This document shows positions 45,439 to 54,456 of a stretch of 64,000 nt of DNA, piece after piece. The notes under the pieces were generated by a model that made no database searches, was not told the DNA's origin, and saw only the letters and a program-made list of their open reading frames with translations. The translations under genes were made by a program, and so were the position numbers. Origin of the DNA: Geothermobacter hydrogeniphilus (GTDB lineage: Bacteria > Desulfobacterota > Desulfuromonadia > Desulfuromonadales > Geothermobacteraceae); the NCBI RefSeq assembly GCF_002093115.1, contig NZ_NAAD01000010.1:1-64000 (forward strand), in the 5' to 3' direction. Position 1 is the stretch's first letter. Every line of letters starts with the position of its first letter.

Positions 45439-46653
45439 CTACCCCGCCACCGGTCTCCGCAGCAGATCGCCGGCGGCGGTTCCGGCCGGCAGCTGCAGCC
45501 ACACCCGGAAATTGGCGTGGGCCGCGGACAGGGATTCGCCGTCCTCGGTCTCGATCCGCTCCAGTACCAGGGTCTGCTGCCGCATCCGTGGACCGATTAC
45601 CTCGATCTGCTCCCCGACCCGGAACCGGTTGCGGCCCTCCACCAGGGCACGCCCGTTCGGGTCAGCCGACAACACCACGGCGACGAAATCGCAGGCCCGC
45701 CGGTAGCGGCTCTCCCCCGCTTCGACCACCGGGTCTTCGCGGGCAAAGAGAAAGCCGCTGTCGTAGGGACGATGACTGACCTTGTCCAGCTCCTCCAGCC
45801 AGAGCGGATCGCAGTGCCAGCCCTCCGGATCGGCCTGCCAGGCATCCAGCGCCCGGCGGTAGACGCGGGTCACCGCCGCAACGTAGTAACGGCTCTTCAT
45901 CCGTCCCTCGATCTTCAGGCTGTCCACTCCAGCAGCCAGCAGCACCGGCAGATGCTCAACCAGCCGCAGATCGCGGCTGTTGAACAGATAGGTTCCCCGC
46001 TCATCCTCTTCGATCGTGTGATATTCGCCCGGCCGCAGTTCCTCCTCCAGCCGGTAGGACCAGCGGCAGGGCTGGGCACAGGCGCCGCGATTGGCGCTGC
46101 GCCCGGTCAGCGCCGCTGACAGCAGACAACGTCCCGACCAAGCGACGCACATGGCACCATGGACAAAGGCCTCCAGTTCAAGGTCGGTTCCGGCGCGGAT
46201 GGCGCGGATGTCGTCGAGCGACAACTCGCGCGCCAGATTGACCCGGCTGACTCCCGCAGCCTGCCAGAAACGAACGGCGGCGGCATTGGCGGTATTGGCC
46301 TGGGTCGACAGATGAATCTCGCGCCGCGGATCGAGCTGCCGGACCAGAGCCAGCACCCCCGGATCAGCGACGATATAGGCATCCAGGTCGAGGGGACGCA
46401 ATTCTTCGAGATAGGCCTGCAGGTGCGGCCATTCGCCGGTCCGCGGAGTGGCGTTGAGCGTCAGGTAAAGTCGCACGCCATGCTCGGAACAAAGCCGACG
46501 GGCCTGACGCAACTGATCAAGGTCGAAATTCCCGGCCTGTGACCTGAGACCGTATCCGGGGCCGCCGAGATACACGGCATCGGCGCCGAAATAGATGGCG
46601 CTGGCCAACTTCTGCGGATCGCCGGCCGGCGCCAGCAGTTCAATCTTCTTCAT
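45439..46653 (-). CDS. U32-family protein (TrhP/YegQ-like tRNA hydroxylation)
   Basis: A 404-residue protein starting with the family signature MKKIELLAPAGDPQKLASA, with FVHGAMCVAWSGRCLLS and NRGACAQPCRW, whose cysteines bind an iron-sulfur cluster. U32 proteins were named peptidases, but TrhP and RlhA use prephenate to hydroxylate tRNA U34 and 23S rRNA. The length (about 400, without the long RlhA extension) favours TrhP. GAGGGA supports ATG 46653. It is a single leftward gene flanked by a family 2 repeat. Confidence 0.82.
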   Translation of the reverse strand: MKKIELLAPAGDPQKLASAIYFGADAVYLGGPGYGLRSQAGNFDLDQLRQARRLCSEHGVRLYLTLNATPRTGEWPHLQAYLEELRPLDLDAYIVADPGVLALVRQLDPRREIHLSTQANTANAAAVRFWQAAGVSRVNLARELSLDDIRAIRAGTDLELEAFVHGAMCVAWSGRCLLSAALTGRSANRGACAQPCRWSYRLEEELRPGEYHTIEEDERGTYLFNSRDLRLVEHLPVLLAAGVDSLKIEGRMKSRYYVAAVTRVYRRALDAWQADPEGWHCDPLWLEELDKVSHRPYDSGFLFAREDPVVEAGESRYRRACDFVAVVLSADPNGRALVEGRNRFRVGEQIEVIGPRMRQQTLVLERIETEDGESLSAAHANFRVWLQLPAGTAAGDLLRRPVAG

Positions 46654-46735
46654 TCCCTCATGTCCCTTGAATCTGAATACTATCCACCGGGACAAAGCTT
46701 ACCACAGCCCGTCCCGTTTATGGCACCCTTGTTGC

Positions 46736-46762
46736 TTGACAAGACTCATAAAAGCCTATAGT
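46736..46762 (+). promoter_or_regulatory. Candidate promoter of the CpoB-like gene
   Basis: A perfect TTGACA (46736-46741), then TATAGT (46757-46762) at 15-base spacing, in an A/T-rich stretch. Spacing is shorter than ideal. AAGGGAGG follows at 46781-46788. Confidence 0.5.
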
Positions 46763-46792
46763 TTTTAGTGAATTTTGATTAAGGGAGGATAG

Positions 46793-47488
46793 TTGCCGGT
46801 GATCCCGGACAGCTTTCAGTTGATGTTGCGCCTGCGTTATTTTCTACCTCTTTTGCTGCTGACCGCCTGCGCCCCCGCGACGGGCGTTGCTCCGACCGCC
46901 GTCCCGGCGACGGACATTGACCAGATACGACAACTGCAGTCAAATCTGCAGAACCGGCTGACAGAGCTGGAGAACCGTTTGGCCCGAGTTGAGAATCAAC
47001 TCGACAAGCAGCGGCAGCAACTCGATCAACCCCGAAACAGCACCGAAATGGGCACCGGGGACGGTCAAATCACGGAATCAAAGCCGCAACCGACTCCCCG
47101 GCAGACGACGGACGACACCGGCAACGGGCAGACGCCGACCGCCCTCTACCTGCGCGCCTTTTCCGCTTACGCGGCAGGCCGTTACGCCGAGGCCACTGAT
47201 GACTTTCGCCAGTTTCTTGATCTTTACCCGCGCAATCCCTTTGCCGGCAACGCGCAGTTCTGGCTTGGAGAATGCTATTATCGGAAGCATCTGCTGAAAC
47301 GGGCCGTCGACGAATTTGCAAAAGTCGTCTCGATCGACCCATCCGGCAAAAAGGCGCCGGACGCCCTGTTGCGCATGGTCGCTGTTTACCGGGAACTGGA
47401 CCGACCGATCATGGCCGAACAGACCCTGCAACAGCTGCTGACGGATTATCCGGACAGTGCCGCCGCCCGCAAGGCCGGCACCCGCTGA
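46793..47488 (+). CDS. CpoB/YbgF-like TPR lipoprotein
   Basis: A 231-residue envelope protein. A lipobox LLTAC (about residues 22-26) marks a lipoprotein signal. A coiled coil (about 40-75; QLQSNLQNRLTELENRL) and a Gln/Thr-rich linker follow, then tandem TPR repeats (about 115-225; AFSAYAAGRYAEATDDF). This is the layout of YbgF/CpoB, which links the Tol-Pal system to peptidoglycan synthesis. tolB and pal are not adjacent. The start is uncertain: TTG 46793, GTG 46799 and ATG 46823 are all in frame after GGGAGG. Confidence 0.8.
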   Translation: MPVIPDSFQLMLRLRYFLPLLLLTACAPATGVAPTAVPATDIDQIRQLQSNLQNRLTELENRLARVENQLDKQRQQLDQPRNSTEMGTGDGQITESKPQPTPRQTTDDTGNGQTPTALYLRAFSAYAAGRYAEATDDFRQFLDLYPRNPFAGNAQFWLGECYYRKHLLKRAVDEFAKVVSIDPSGKKAPDALLRMVAVYRELDRPIMAEQTLQQLLTDYPDSAAARKAGTR

Positions 47489-47522
47489 CCAACACGGCGG
47501 ACGAAACCCCGTTGCGACGACA

Positions 47523-47691
47523 ACTCTTGATGCTTTCGCAAAAAAGCATCAAGAGTGTTGGCTAAGCAAAAAGCGCCGGCAGCAAGGCGCGCGATTGTCG
47601 AGCAATGAGGCGTACTTACGTACGTCGAAGCAGCGAGGCAAGCGCAGCAACGCAGCAGCTGGTGAGTTTTTGCGACGCCATCAACAATTTG
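47523..47691. repeat. Hairpin plus family 2 element, copy 5
   Basis: A 14-bp hairpin (47523-47536 with 47543-47556, ACTCTTGATGCTTT) abuts a diverged family 2 copy (47557-47691) with central GAGGCGTACTTACGTACGTC and CAACGCAGCAG. The gap of 265 bases between the CpoB-like and LysM genes holds nothing else. Confidence 0.72.
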
Positions 47692-47753
47692 ACCGATCTG
47701 ATCACTTGCTTTGGTCCATTCCTCTTCAAGGACAGGCATTCAAGGGGGTTTGC

Positions 47754-48806
47754 ATGAAAAAATCGCTACTGTTGATTCTGTCTCTGCTGCTTCTGCTGCC
47801 GGCTCTGGCCGCCGCCGGCGGGAGCCCGGCCACCCGCACCTACGTGATAAAAAAGGGCGATACCCTGTGGGGCATTTCCCAACGTTTCATCAAGGACCCC
47901 TACTACTGGCCCAACCTCTGGTCCAACAATCCCTTCATCACCAATCCGCACCTGATCTACCCGGGACAGAAGGTCGCCATCTACGACGGCAGAATCGAAC
48001 TGGTTCCCGAATTCCCTGAACCGGAACAGCCCGCGACCCAACCCGCCGAGAAGAAGGAAACACCGGCGGAGCCGACCGCGACCACAGCCCGGGCAAGCCA
48101 ACCGCTGCCTGAAGTCCAGGAAGCCATCACCATCCGCACCATGGGTGGTGCCGAGGGCTTCGTCAGCCTCGATCAGATCGACAATGCCGGCACCCTCATC
48201 GACGCCACCGACAACCGCCTGATGATGGCCGCCGGCGACACCGTTTTCTGCGACATGAAAAACCTCGCCGACACCCACCCGGGCGACACCTTCTCCCTGG
48301 TTGAAGTCGGCAGGGAGGTTCTTCACCCGATCACCGGAGAACCGGTCGGACGCCAGATCGCCGAAACCGGGGCACTGGAAGTGGTCAGCGTCAACAATTC
48401 GGTGGCAACCGCCCGCATCATCAGCTCCAACCGGGAAATCCATCGCTCCAACCTGCTGATTCCCTTCAGCGCACCGTTACTTGAGGTTGAACTCAAACGC
48501 TCCGACAAGCCGATTGAAGGTGTCATCATCTCGGCCAAGGAGAACAAGATCGGTATCGGCCAGCACGACATCATCTATCTCGATCTCGGCACCGCCGACG
48601 GGCTACAGATCGGCAACATGGTCAACATCAGCCGCAAGCGCAAGCCATCCGAATTCATTGTCAATAAAACCGAGGTCGAACTTCCTGATGTTCTGCTCGG
48701 GGCGGCGGTGGTTCTGACCACCGAGGAGCACACCTCCTCGGCCCTGGTCCTCAAGAGCGTGGAGACCCTGCTGCGCGGCGACAAGGTGACCACGGTTACC
48801 GAGTAG
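47754..48806 (+). CDS. Secreted LysM-domain protein
   Basis: A 350-residue protein with an N-terminal signal peptide (MKKSLLLILSLLLLLPALAA) and one LysM domain (about 28-80; YVIKKGDTLWGISQRF, PGQKVAIY) for peptidoglycan binding. A Pro/Glu/Thr-rich linker is followed by a long beta-rich C-terminal region (about 120-350) of unknown fold. It lies upstream of dprA-smg-topA and is closed by its own terminator. A role in cell-wall attachment is expected; no catalytic motif is seen. Confidence 0.82.
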   Translation: MKKSLLLILSLLLLLPALAAAGGSPATRTYVIKKGDTLWGISQRFIKDPYYWPNLWSNNPFITNPHLIYPGQKVAIYDGRIELVPEFPEPEQPATQPAEKKETPAEPTATTARASQPLPEVQEAITIRTMGGAEGFVSLDQIDNAGTLIDATDNRLMMAAGDTVFCDMKNLADTHPGDTFSLVEVGREVLHPITGEPVGRQIAETGALEVVSVNNSVATARIISSNREIHRSNLLIPFSAPLLEVELKRSDKPIEGVIISAKENKIGIGQHDIIYLDLGTADGLQIGNMVNISRKRKPSEFIVNKTEVELPDVLLGAAVVLTTEEHTSSALVLKSVETLLRGDKVTTVTE

Positions 48807-48833
48807 GCGCCGGACATTTGTACTGCGTTTTGC

Positions 48834-48874
48834 AAAAAAGGGTTGAAGCCGCCAGGCCTCAATCCTTTTTTTCC
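48834..48874 (+). terminator. Intrinsic terminator after the LysM gene
   Basis: AAAAAAGGGTTGAAGCC pairs, with one mismatch and one G-U, with GGCCTCAATCCTTTTTTT around a short loop. Seven T residues follow the stem. Confidence 0.8.
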
Positions 48875-48924
48875 GCTATTGCCCGAACCTGGAAGGTTTC
48901 GGCCCTCTATGGATGGAGACGCCG

Positions 48925-50025
48925 ATGGATATTGGCAGCAACGAGGACTGGCTGCGGCTGCACCTGATTGCCGGACTCGGCAGACAGGGACTGTTCAAAC
49001 TGATGCGCTGTTACGGCACACCGGCCGCCGCCCTGGCCGCCGACCCGGCCGAGTGGCGTACGGTCGCGGGACTGCGCCGTGACCTGAGCCCGGCGCGACA
49101 GCAGGTCGACAATACCCGCCGCCTTGAAGCCACCCTGGAACAGCTTGAATCTCTCAACGTGGAACTGGTTTCCTACTGGGACCGGCATCGCTACCCGGCG
49201 GCTCTGCGTACCATCGCCGACCCACCGGCGCTGCTTTACCTTCGCGGGCAACTGAACAGCGACGAGGCCGCCCTGGCGGTGGTCGGCTCACGCAAGGCCA
49301 CAGGGCCCGGTCGACGCTTTACGGAACAGATCGCTTCCGAACTGGCGGCCGCCGGAATCTGCATTGTCAGCGGCCTGGCGCGCGGCATCGACACCGCCGC
49401 CCATCGCGGCGCCCTGGCGGTCGGAGGACGGACCATCGCCGTCCTCGGCTGCGGCATCGACCGCGTCTACCCCCCGGAAAACGATGCCCTGTTCCAGCAG
49501 ATCGCCGAGCAGGGGGCCGTTCTCTCGGAATACCCGCCCGGGACGGAACCTTTGGCCGGGCATTTCCCGGGCCGCAACCGCATCATCAGCGGCCTCTGCC
49601 GCGGCGTTCTGGTGGTCGAGGCGGCCACCGGCAGCGGCTCGCTGCTGACCGTCGACTTTGCCCTCGAATCGGGACGGGAGGTCTTCGCCGTCCCCAACCA
49701 GGTGCGGTCGGCAACCAGCAACGGCGTCAACCAGCTGCTCAAGGACGGGGCCCACGTGGTGACCGACAGCCGCGACATTCTTGAGGTTCTCTGGCCCCAT
49801 GTCCGATCCGGCGAAAGTTCTCCCCGAACGGGAGAGGATCTTCCGGAGTTGCCGGAGCATCAGCACAAGCTATTGAAACTGCTGAGTTTTAATCCGATTC
49901 ATCGTGACCAGCTGCTGCGGACAAGTGGCTTGACACCCATGGAGCTTTCCGATAGTTTACTGCACCTAGAACTGTCCGGACACGCAACCCAGCTGCCCGG
50001 CGGTCATTACATCCGCGCCCGCTGA
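48925..50025 (+). CDS. dprA: DNA processing protein DprA
   Basis: A 366-residue protein that loads RecA on incoming single-stranded DNA in natural transformation. An N-terminal HhH/SAM-like region (about 1-90), the Rossmann core (AVVGSRKATGPGRRF, IVSGLARGIDTAAH, GNRIISGLC, VEAATGSGSL) and a C-terminal winged helix (about 305-360) are all present. GGAG six bases before ATG 48925 favours that start over ATG 48913. The order dprA-smg-topA is common in proteobacteria. No competence pilus genes are in the window. Confidence 0.93.
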   Translation: MDIGSNEDWLRLHLIAGLGRQGLFKLMRCYGTPAAALAADPAEWRTVAGLRRDLSPARQQVDNTRRLEATLEQLESLNVELVSYWDRHRYPAALRTIADPPALLYLRGQLNSDEAALAVVGSRKATGPGRRFTEQIASELAAAGICIVSGLARGIDTAAHRGALAVGGRTIAVLGCGIDRVYPPENDALFQQIAEQGAVLSEYPPGTEPLAGHFPGRNRIISGLCRGVLVVEAATGSGSLLTVDFALESGREVFAVPNQVRSATSNGVNQLLKDGAHVVTDSRDILEVLWPHVRSGESSPRTGEDLPELPEHQHKLLKLLSFNPIHRDQLLRTSGLTPMELSDSLLHLELSGHATQLPGGHYIRAR

Positions 50026-50043
50026 GCCAGGCGCGGCCAACCG

Positions 50044-50532
50044 ATGGAGCAAGAAACGCCTGTGCGGGACCGTGTCCTGGCTATTGTCAGTCTAATCGCC
50101 CAGTATGTCATGGAAGAGCCCGAACTCTTCAACGAACGTGACATCGTCGAGCAACTGCTCGAGGAAGGGTTCGAAGCCGAGGAGATTGATGCGGCCTTCA
50201 GCTGGATGGAGCGACTTTCATTTGTCGATGAAAGACGGTCCGGCGACCTCGGCCTGAGCGAGCCGACCTACCGCGTCTTTACCGGTGAAGAGACCCAACA
50301 GCTCTCCTGCGAAGCCCGCGGTTTCCTGGTTCGGCTGCGGGCTCTCGGCATCCTCAACGACGACCTGCAGGAAGAGATCATTGACAAAGCCGTGCAGTTG
50401 AGCGAAGACGAGGTCAGCCTCAAGGAAATCAAGGCACTCACCGCCCTGACCCTCTTCAGCCGTTCCCAGGCCAACTGGCAAAGGGAAGTCGACTGCTTCA
50501 TGGAAGACGACTGGTCGCGACTCTATCATTGA
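50044..50532 (+). CDS. smg: Smg protein (DUF494)
   Basis: A 162-residue acidic helical protein of the DUF494/Smg family (LIAQYVMEEPELFNERDIVEQLLEEGFEAEEIDAAFSW is typical). Its function is unknown. It sits 18 bases after dprA and 81 bases before topA, its usual position, which suggests a link to DNA processing or topology that has not been shown. Confidence 0.88.
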   Translation: MEQETPVRDRVLAIVSLIAQYVMEEPELFNERDIVEQLLEEGFEAEEIDAAFSWMERLSFVDERRSGDLGLSEPTYRVFTGEETQQLSCEARGFLVRLRALGILNDDLQEEIIDKAVQLSEDEVSLKEIKALTALTLFSRSQANWQREVDCFMEDDWSRLYH

Positions 50533-50613
50533 CCTGACGACAGCCGGCTGCGGATGATACCGCAGCCTTTTTGCTTCCGGCTCGCGAGACCGCCACAACA
50601 CACAGAGATCATC

Positions 50614-52935
50614 ATGGCCAAGACCCTCGTTATAGTTGAATCCCCCGCCAAAGCCAAAACCATCGAGAAGTTCCTCGGTGCGGGCTACAAGGTACTGGCA
50701 TCCTACGGGCATGTTCGCGCCCTGCCGAGCAAGCAGGGATCGGTCGATGTCGACAACGACTTCGAACCGCGCTACCACGTTCTGCCGGAGAGCAGCAAGC
50801 ACATCAGTACCCTGAAGAAGGAACTCAAGGGCGTCGATGAACTGATTCTCGCGACTGACCCCGACCGCGAAGGAGAGGCGATCGCCTGGCACCTGCTGCA
50901 GGCCCTCGGCATCGATCCGCAAAAGCGCAAGCCGGTGGTCAAACGGGTCACTTTTCACGAAATCACCAGAGGCGCCATCCAGCAGGCCCTGGCCGAACCG
51001 GGCGAAATCTCGCGTGAACTGGTCGATGCCCAACAGGCGCGTTCCATCCTCGACTACCTGGTCGGCTTCAATCTCTCCCCCTTCCTGTGGAAGAAAATCC
51101 GCTACGGCCTCTCCGCGGGGCGCGTGCAATCGGTCGCATTGCGACTGATCTGTGAGCGGGAAAAAGAGATCAACGCCTTCAAAAGCGATGAATACTGGAC
51201 CATCGAAGCCGACCTGAACAGCGACGCCGGAAAGCCGTTCAAGGCCAGGCTGGCCGCCATCGACGGCAAGAAGCTGACCAAGCTGGCCATCGGCAACGAA
51301 CAGCAGGCCAAAGAACTGGTCTCTGAACTGAAACAACAGAGCTACCGGGTGGCCGGGCTGCAGGTCAAACAGAAAAAACGCAACCCTTCCCCCCCCTTCA
51401 CCACCAGCACCCTGCAGCAGGAGGCGAGCCGCAAACTCGGCTTCTCGGCCCGCAAGACCATGCAGGTTGCCCAGAAGCTGTACGAGGGGATCGATATCGG
51501 TGAAGGGGCCATCGGCCTGATCACCTACATGCGAACCGACTCGGTGGTCCTGTCGAAGGTCGCGACCGATGAAGCGCGCGAGCTGGTAACTGAACGTTTC
51601 GGTCGTGAATACGCCCTGGCCAAGCCCCGCGTTTTCCGCAACAAGGCCAAGAACGCCCAGGAAGCTCACGAAGCGGTGCGGCCGACCAGCCTCAAGCGAA
51701 CCCCGGAAGAGCTGCGCAGCAAACTGAGCCTCGACCAGTACAAACTCTACCGGTTGATCTGGCTGCGCACCATGGCCTCACAGATGGCCGCAGCCATCCT
51801 CGACGCCACCAGCGTCGATATCAGCGCCGGCGACCGCTTCCAACTGCGCGCCAGCGGTCAGGTGGTGCGTTTCCCGGGCTTCATGCAGCTCTACACCGAG
51901 GGCCGGGACGAACCGGTGGAAGAGGAATCGGGCATCCTGCCGCCGCTGGCGGAACAGGAAAAACTTGACCTGCTCAAGCTCAGCCCGGAACAGCACTTTA
52001 CCCAGCCGCCGCCGCGCTTTACCGAGGCAACCCTGGTCAAGACCCTGGAGGAAAACGGCATCGGACGCCCCTCCACCTACGCCAGCATCATCCAGACCCT
52101 GGCCAACCGCAAGTATGTCCGGCTGGAAAAGCGCACCTTCTTCCCCGAAGACATCGGCATGGTGGTCAGTGACCTGCTGGCCAGGCATTTTGAAAAGTAT
52201 GTTGACTATGACTTCACCGCGAAGATGGAGGAGGATCTCGACGCCATCTCCCGCGGCGAACAGCAATGGCGTCCGGTTCTGCGGCAGTTCTGGGAACCCT
52301 TCATCAGCCTGCTGCGCCAGAAGGAGCAGGAAGTCAACAAGGATGATGTCACCACCGAGAAAACCGGTCAGGAATGCCCCGAGTGCGGCAAGGAGCTGGT
52401 GATCAAGCTCGGTCGGCGCGGCAAGTTCCTCGCCTGCAGCGGCTTCCCCGACTGTCGCCACACCCAGCCGTTGAAGAACGGTTCAGAGCAGGAGCCGGAA
52501 GAGCCGGAGTACTCGGACCAGAACTGCGACAAGTGCGGTGCCAGGATGCTGATCAAACAGGGACGCTACGGCAAGTTCCTCGCCTGCAGCGCCTATCCCG
52601 CATGCAAAAACATCCAGCCGCTGGTCAAACCGAAGGCCCTGGACATTCCCTGCCCTGAATGCGGCGAAGGGGAGATGATGGAAAAGAAGAGCCGCTACGG
52701 CAAAATCTTCTATTCCTGCAACCGTTACCCCAAGTGCAAGTATGCCCTCTGGAATCCGCCTAAAGCCGAGCCCTGTCCCAAGTGCAGCTGGCCCCTGACC
52801 GAGATCAAGACCACCAAGCGTTACGGGACCGTCCGCAGGTGTCCGCAGGAAAACTGCGATTTCGAGGAAACCCTGGTGGCGCCGGAGAAACCGGTCTCAA
52901 CGAAAAAGAAGCCGGCCGCCAAAAAAGCCAGGTAA
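50614..52935 (+). CDS. topA: DNA topoisomerase I
   Basis: A 773-residue type IA enzyme that relaxes negative supercoils. The Toprim domain opens with [20 protein letters not shown] and has the acidic DPDREGE. The catalytic tyrosine is in [10 protein letters not shown]. Four C-terminal zinc-finger repeats follow (starting CPECGKE, CDKCGAR, CPECGEG and CPKCSWP), each with four cysteines. ATG 50614 is the conserved start, though its ribosome site is weak. It follows smg and is followed, 20 bases after its stop, by trmFO. Confidence 0.96.
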   Translation: MAKTLVIVESPAKAKTIEKFLGAGYKVLASYGHVRALPSKQGSVDVDNDFEPRYHVLPESSKHISTLKKELKGVDELILATDPDREGEAIAWHLLQALGIDPQKRKPVVKRVTFHEITRGAIQQALAEPGEISRELVDAQQARSILDYLVGFNLSPFLWKKIRYGLSAGRVQSVALRLICEREKEINAFKSDEYWTIEADLNSDAGKPFKARLAAIDGKKLTKLAIGNEQQAKELVSELKQQSYRVAGLQVKQKKRNPSPPFTTSTLQQEASRKLGFSARKTMQVAQKLYEGIDIGEGAIGLITYMRTDSVVLSKVATDEARELVTERFGREYALAKPRVFRNKAKNAQEAHEAVRPTSLKRTPEELRSKLSLDQYKLYRLIWLRTMASQMAAAILDATSVDISAGDRFQLRASGQVVRFPGFMQLYTEGRDEPVEEESGILPPLAEQEKLDLLKLSPEQHFTQPPPRFTEATLVKTLEENGIGRPSTYASIIQTLANRKYVRLEKRTFFPEDIGMVVSDLLARHFEKYVDYDFTAKMEEDLDAISRGEQQWRPVLRQFWEPFISLLRQKEQEVNKDDVTTEKTGQECPECGKELVIKLGRRGKFLACSGFPDCRHTQPLKNGSEQEPEEPEYSDQNCDKCGARMLIKQGRYGKFLACSAYPACKNIQPLVKPKALDIPCPECGEGEMMEKKSRYGKIFYSCNRYPKCKYALWNPPKAEPCPKCSWPLTEIKTTKRYGTVRRCPQENCDFEETLVAPEKPVSTKKKPAAKKAR

Positions 52936-52955
52936 GGACCGGATTCACCTCCCCC

Positions 52956-54284
52956 ATGGAAACGCATCCGATCACTGTTATCGGCGCCGGTCTGGCGGGC
53001 TGCGAAGCAGCCTGGCAGATCGCGCGGCACGGCCTGCCGGTCGTACTCAAAGAAATGAAGCCGGAACGCATGAGCCCGGCTCATCATTCCCCGCGGTTCT
53101 GTGAACTGGTCTGTTCCAACAGCCTGCGCGGCACGCAGTTGAGCAACGCCGTCGGCCTGCTCAAGGAGGAGATGCGCCGCCTGCGGAGCCTCTTCATCCT
53201 CACCGCCGACCGCCACGCGGTTCCTGCCGGAGGCGCCCTCGCCGTTGCCCGCGACGATTTCGCCGCCGCCATCACCGCCGCCGTCCGCAGCCATCCGCTG
53301 ATCGAAGTCGTTACCGGCGAAGTAACCGAACTGCCGAACGAAGGCTGGACCATTGTCGCCAGCGGACCGCTCACCTCGGAGGCCCTGAGCACCTCGATTG
53401 CCCGTCTGACCGGCACCGAGCAGCTCTACTTCTATGATGCCATCGCCCCGATCGTCGAAGCCGGATCGATTGACATGTCGGTCGCCTGGCGCGCCTCGCG
53501 CTATGGTCGCGGCGAGGACGACTACATCAACTGCCCCCTGAACGAAACCGAATACCGGCAATTCGTCACTGAACTGCGCCGGGCCGAGAAGGTGCCGGCC
53601 CGGGACTTTGAAAAACTGATCCATTTCGAGGGTTGCATGCCGATTGAGGAGATGGCCGAACGGGGCGAGATGACCCTCGCCTTCGGCCCCCTCAAACCGG
53701 TCGGCCTGCCCGACCCGCGCACCGGTCGGGAACCCTTCGCCGTCCTGCAGTTGCGCCAGGATGACCGCCACGGCCAGCTCTACAACATGGTCGGCTGCCA
53801 GACCAAGCTGACCTACCCCGAGCAGCGGCGGATTTTCCGCAGCCTGCCGGGACTGCGGCAGGCCGAATTCGCCCGGCTCGGCAGCATGCATCGCAATACA
53901 TTTCTCAACGCCCCGCGCTGCCTGACCCCGACCCTGCAGTTCAGGGAAGCAGAACACCTGCTGTTCGCCGGCCAGATCACCGGCGTCGAAGGCTATGTCG
54001 AATCAGCCGCCTGCGGCTTCCTCGCCGGCTGTTTCGCCGCCCGCCTGGCACGCGGTGAAGAGATCTCCCTGCCGCCGGAAACAACCGGGTTCGGTGCCCT
54101 GCTGGCCCATCTGCGACATGCCGACGACAACCATTTCCAGCCATCCAACATCAACTACGGCCTCTTCCCCCCTCTTGCGCAACGCATCCGCAAACGCAGT
54201 GAGAAACGACTTGCCCTGGCCGAACGCGCCCTGCGGGACCTGCGGGCCTGGTGGGCCGAAATCAACCCCGAACGATCCTCCTGA
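52956..54284 (+). CDS. trmFO: tRNA m5U54 methyltransferase TrmFO
   Basis: An FAD- and methylene-tetrahydrofolate-dependent enzyme that makes 5-methyluridine at tRNA position 54. The 442 residues have the FAD-binding [13 protein letters not shown], the family stretch [32 protein letters not shown] and the C-terminal [14 protein letters not shown]. The topA-trmFO pair is frequent in Gram-positives and deltaproteobacteria. It overlaps nothing and ends before a small terminator. Confidence 0.95.
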   Translation: METHPITVIGAGLAGCEAAWQIARHGLPVVLKEMKPERMSPAHHSPRFCELVCSNSLRGTQLSNAVGLLKEEMRRLRSLFILTADRHAVPAGGALAVARDDFAAAITAAVRSHPLIEVVTGEVTELPNEGWTIVASGPLTSEALSTSIARLTGTEQLYFYDAIAPIVEAGSIDMSVAWRASRYGRGEDDYINCPLNETEYRQFVTELRRAEKVPARDFEKLIHFEGCMPIEEMAERGEMTLAFGPLKPVGLPDPRTGREPFAVLQLRQDDRHGQLYNMVGCQTKLTYPEQRRIFRSLPGLRQAEFARLGSMHRNTFLNAPRCLTPTLQFREAEHLLFAGQITGVEGYVESAACGFLAGCFAARLARGEEISLPPETTGFGALLAHLRHADDNHFQPSNINYGLFPPLAQRIRKRSEKRLALAERALRDLRAWWAEINPERSS

Positions 54285-54315
54285 ACAACATTTTTTCTCC
54301 TGATTTCAGGCAACT

Positions 54316-54336
54316 GCTTGTTGAACAAGCCTTTTT
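54316..54336 (+). terminator. Small intrinsic terminator after trmFO
   Basis: GCTTGT / ACAAGC (6 bp, 3-base loop, 54316-54330) followed by CTTTTT. The stem is short, but position and T-run fit the end of the dprA-trmFO run. Confidence 0.55.
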
Positions 54337-54456
54337 CCTTTATCATTAGCCTTAGGCCGGTGATTGAATCACTGGTCAAGCCTTGATCTGACTCCGGTCC
54401 CCTGCCGACTGCCACCGGCAAACCGGTATCCTGTCTTCAACAGGTTGCGACCCGCT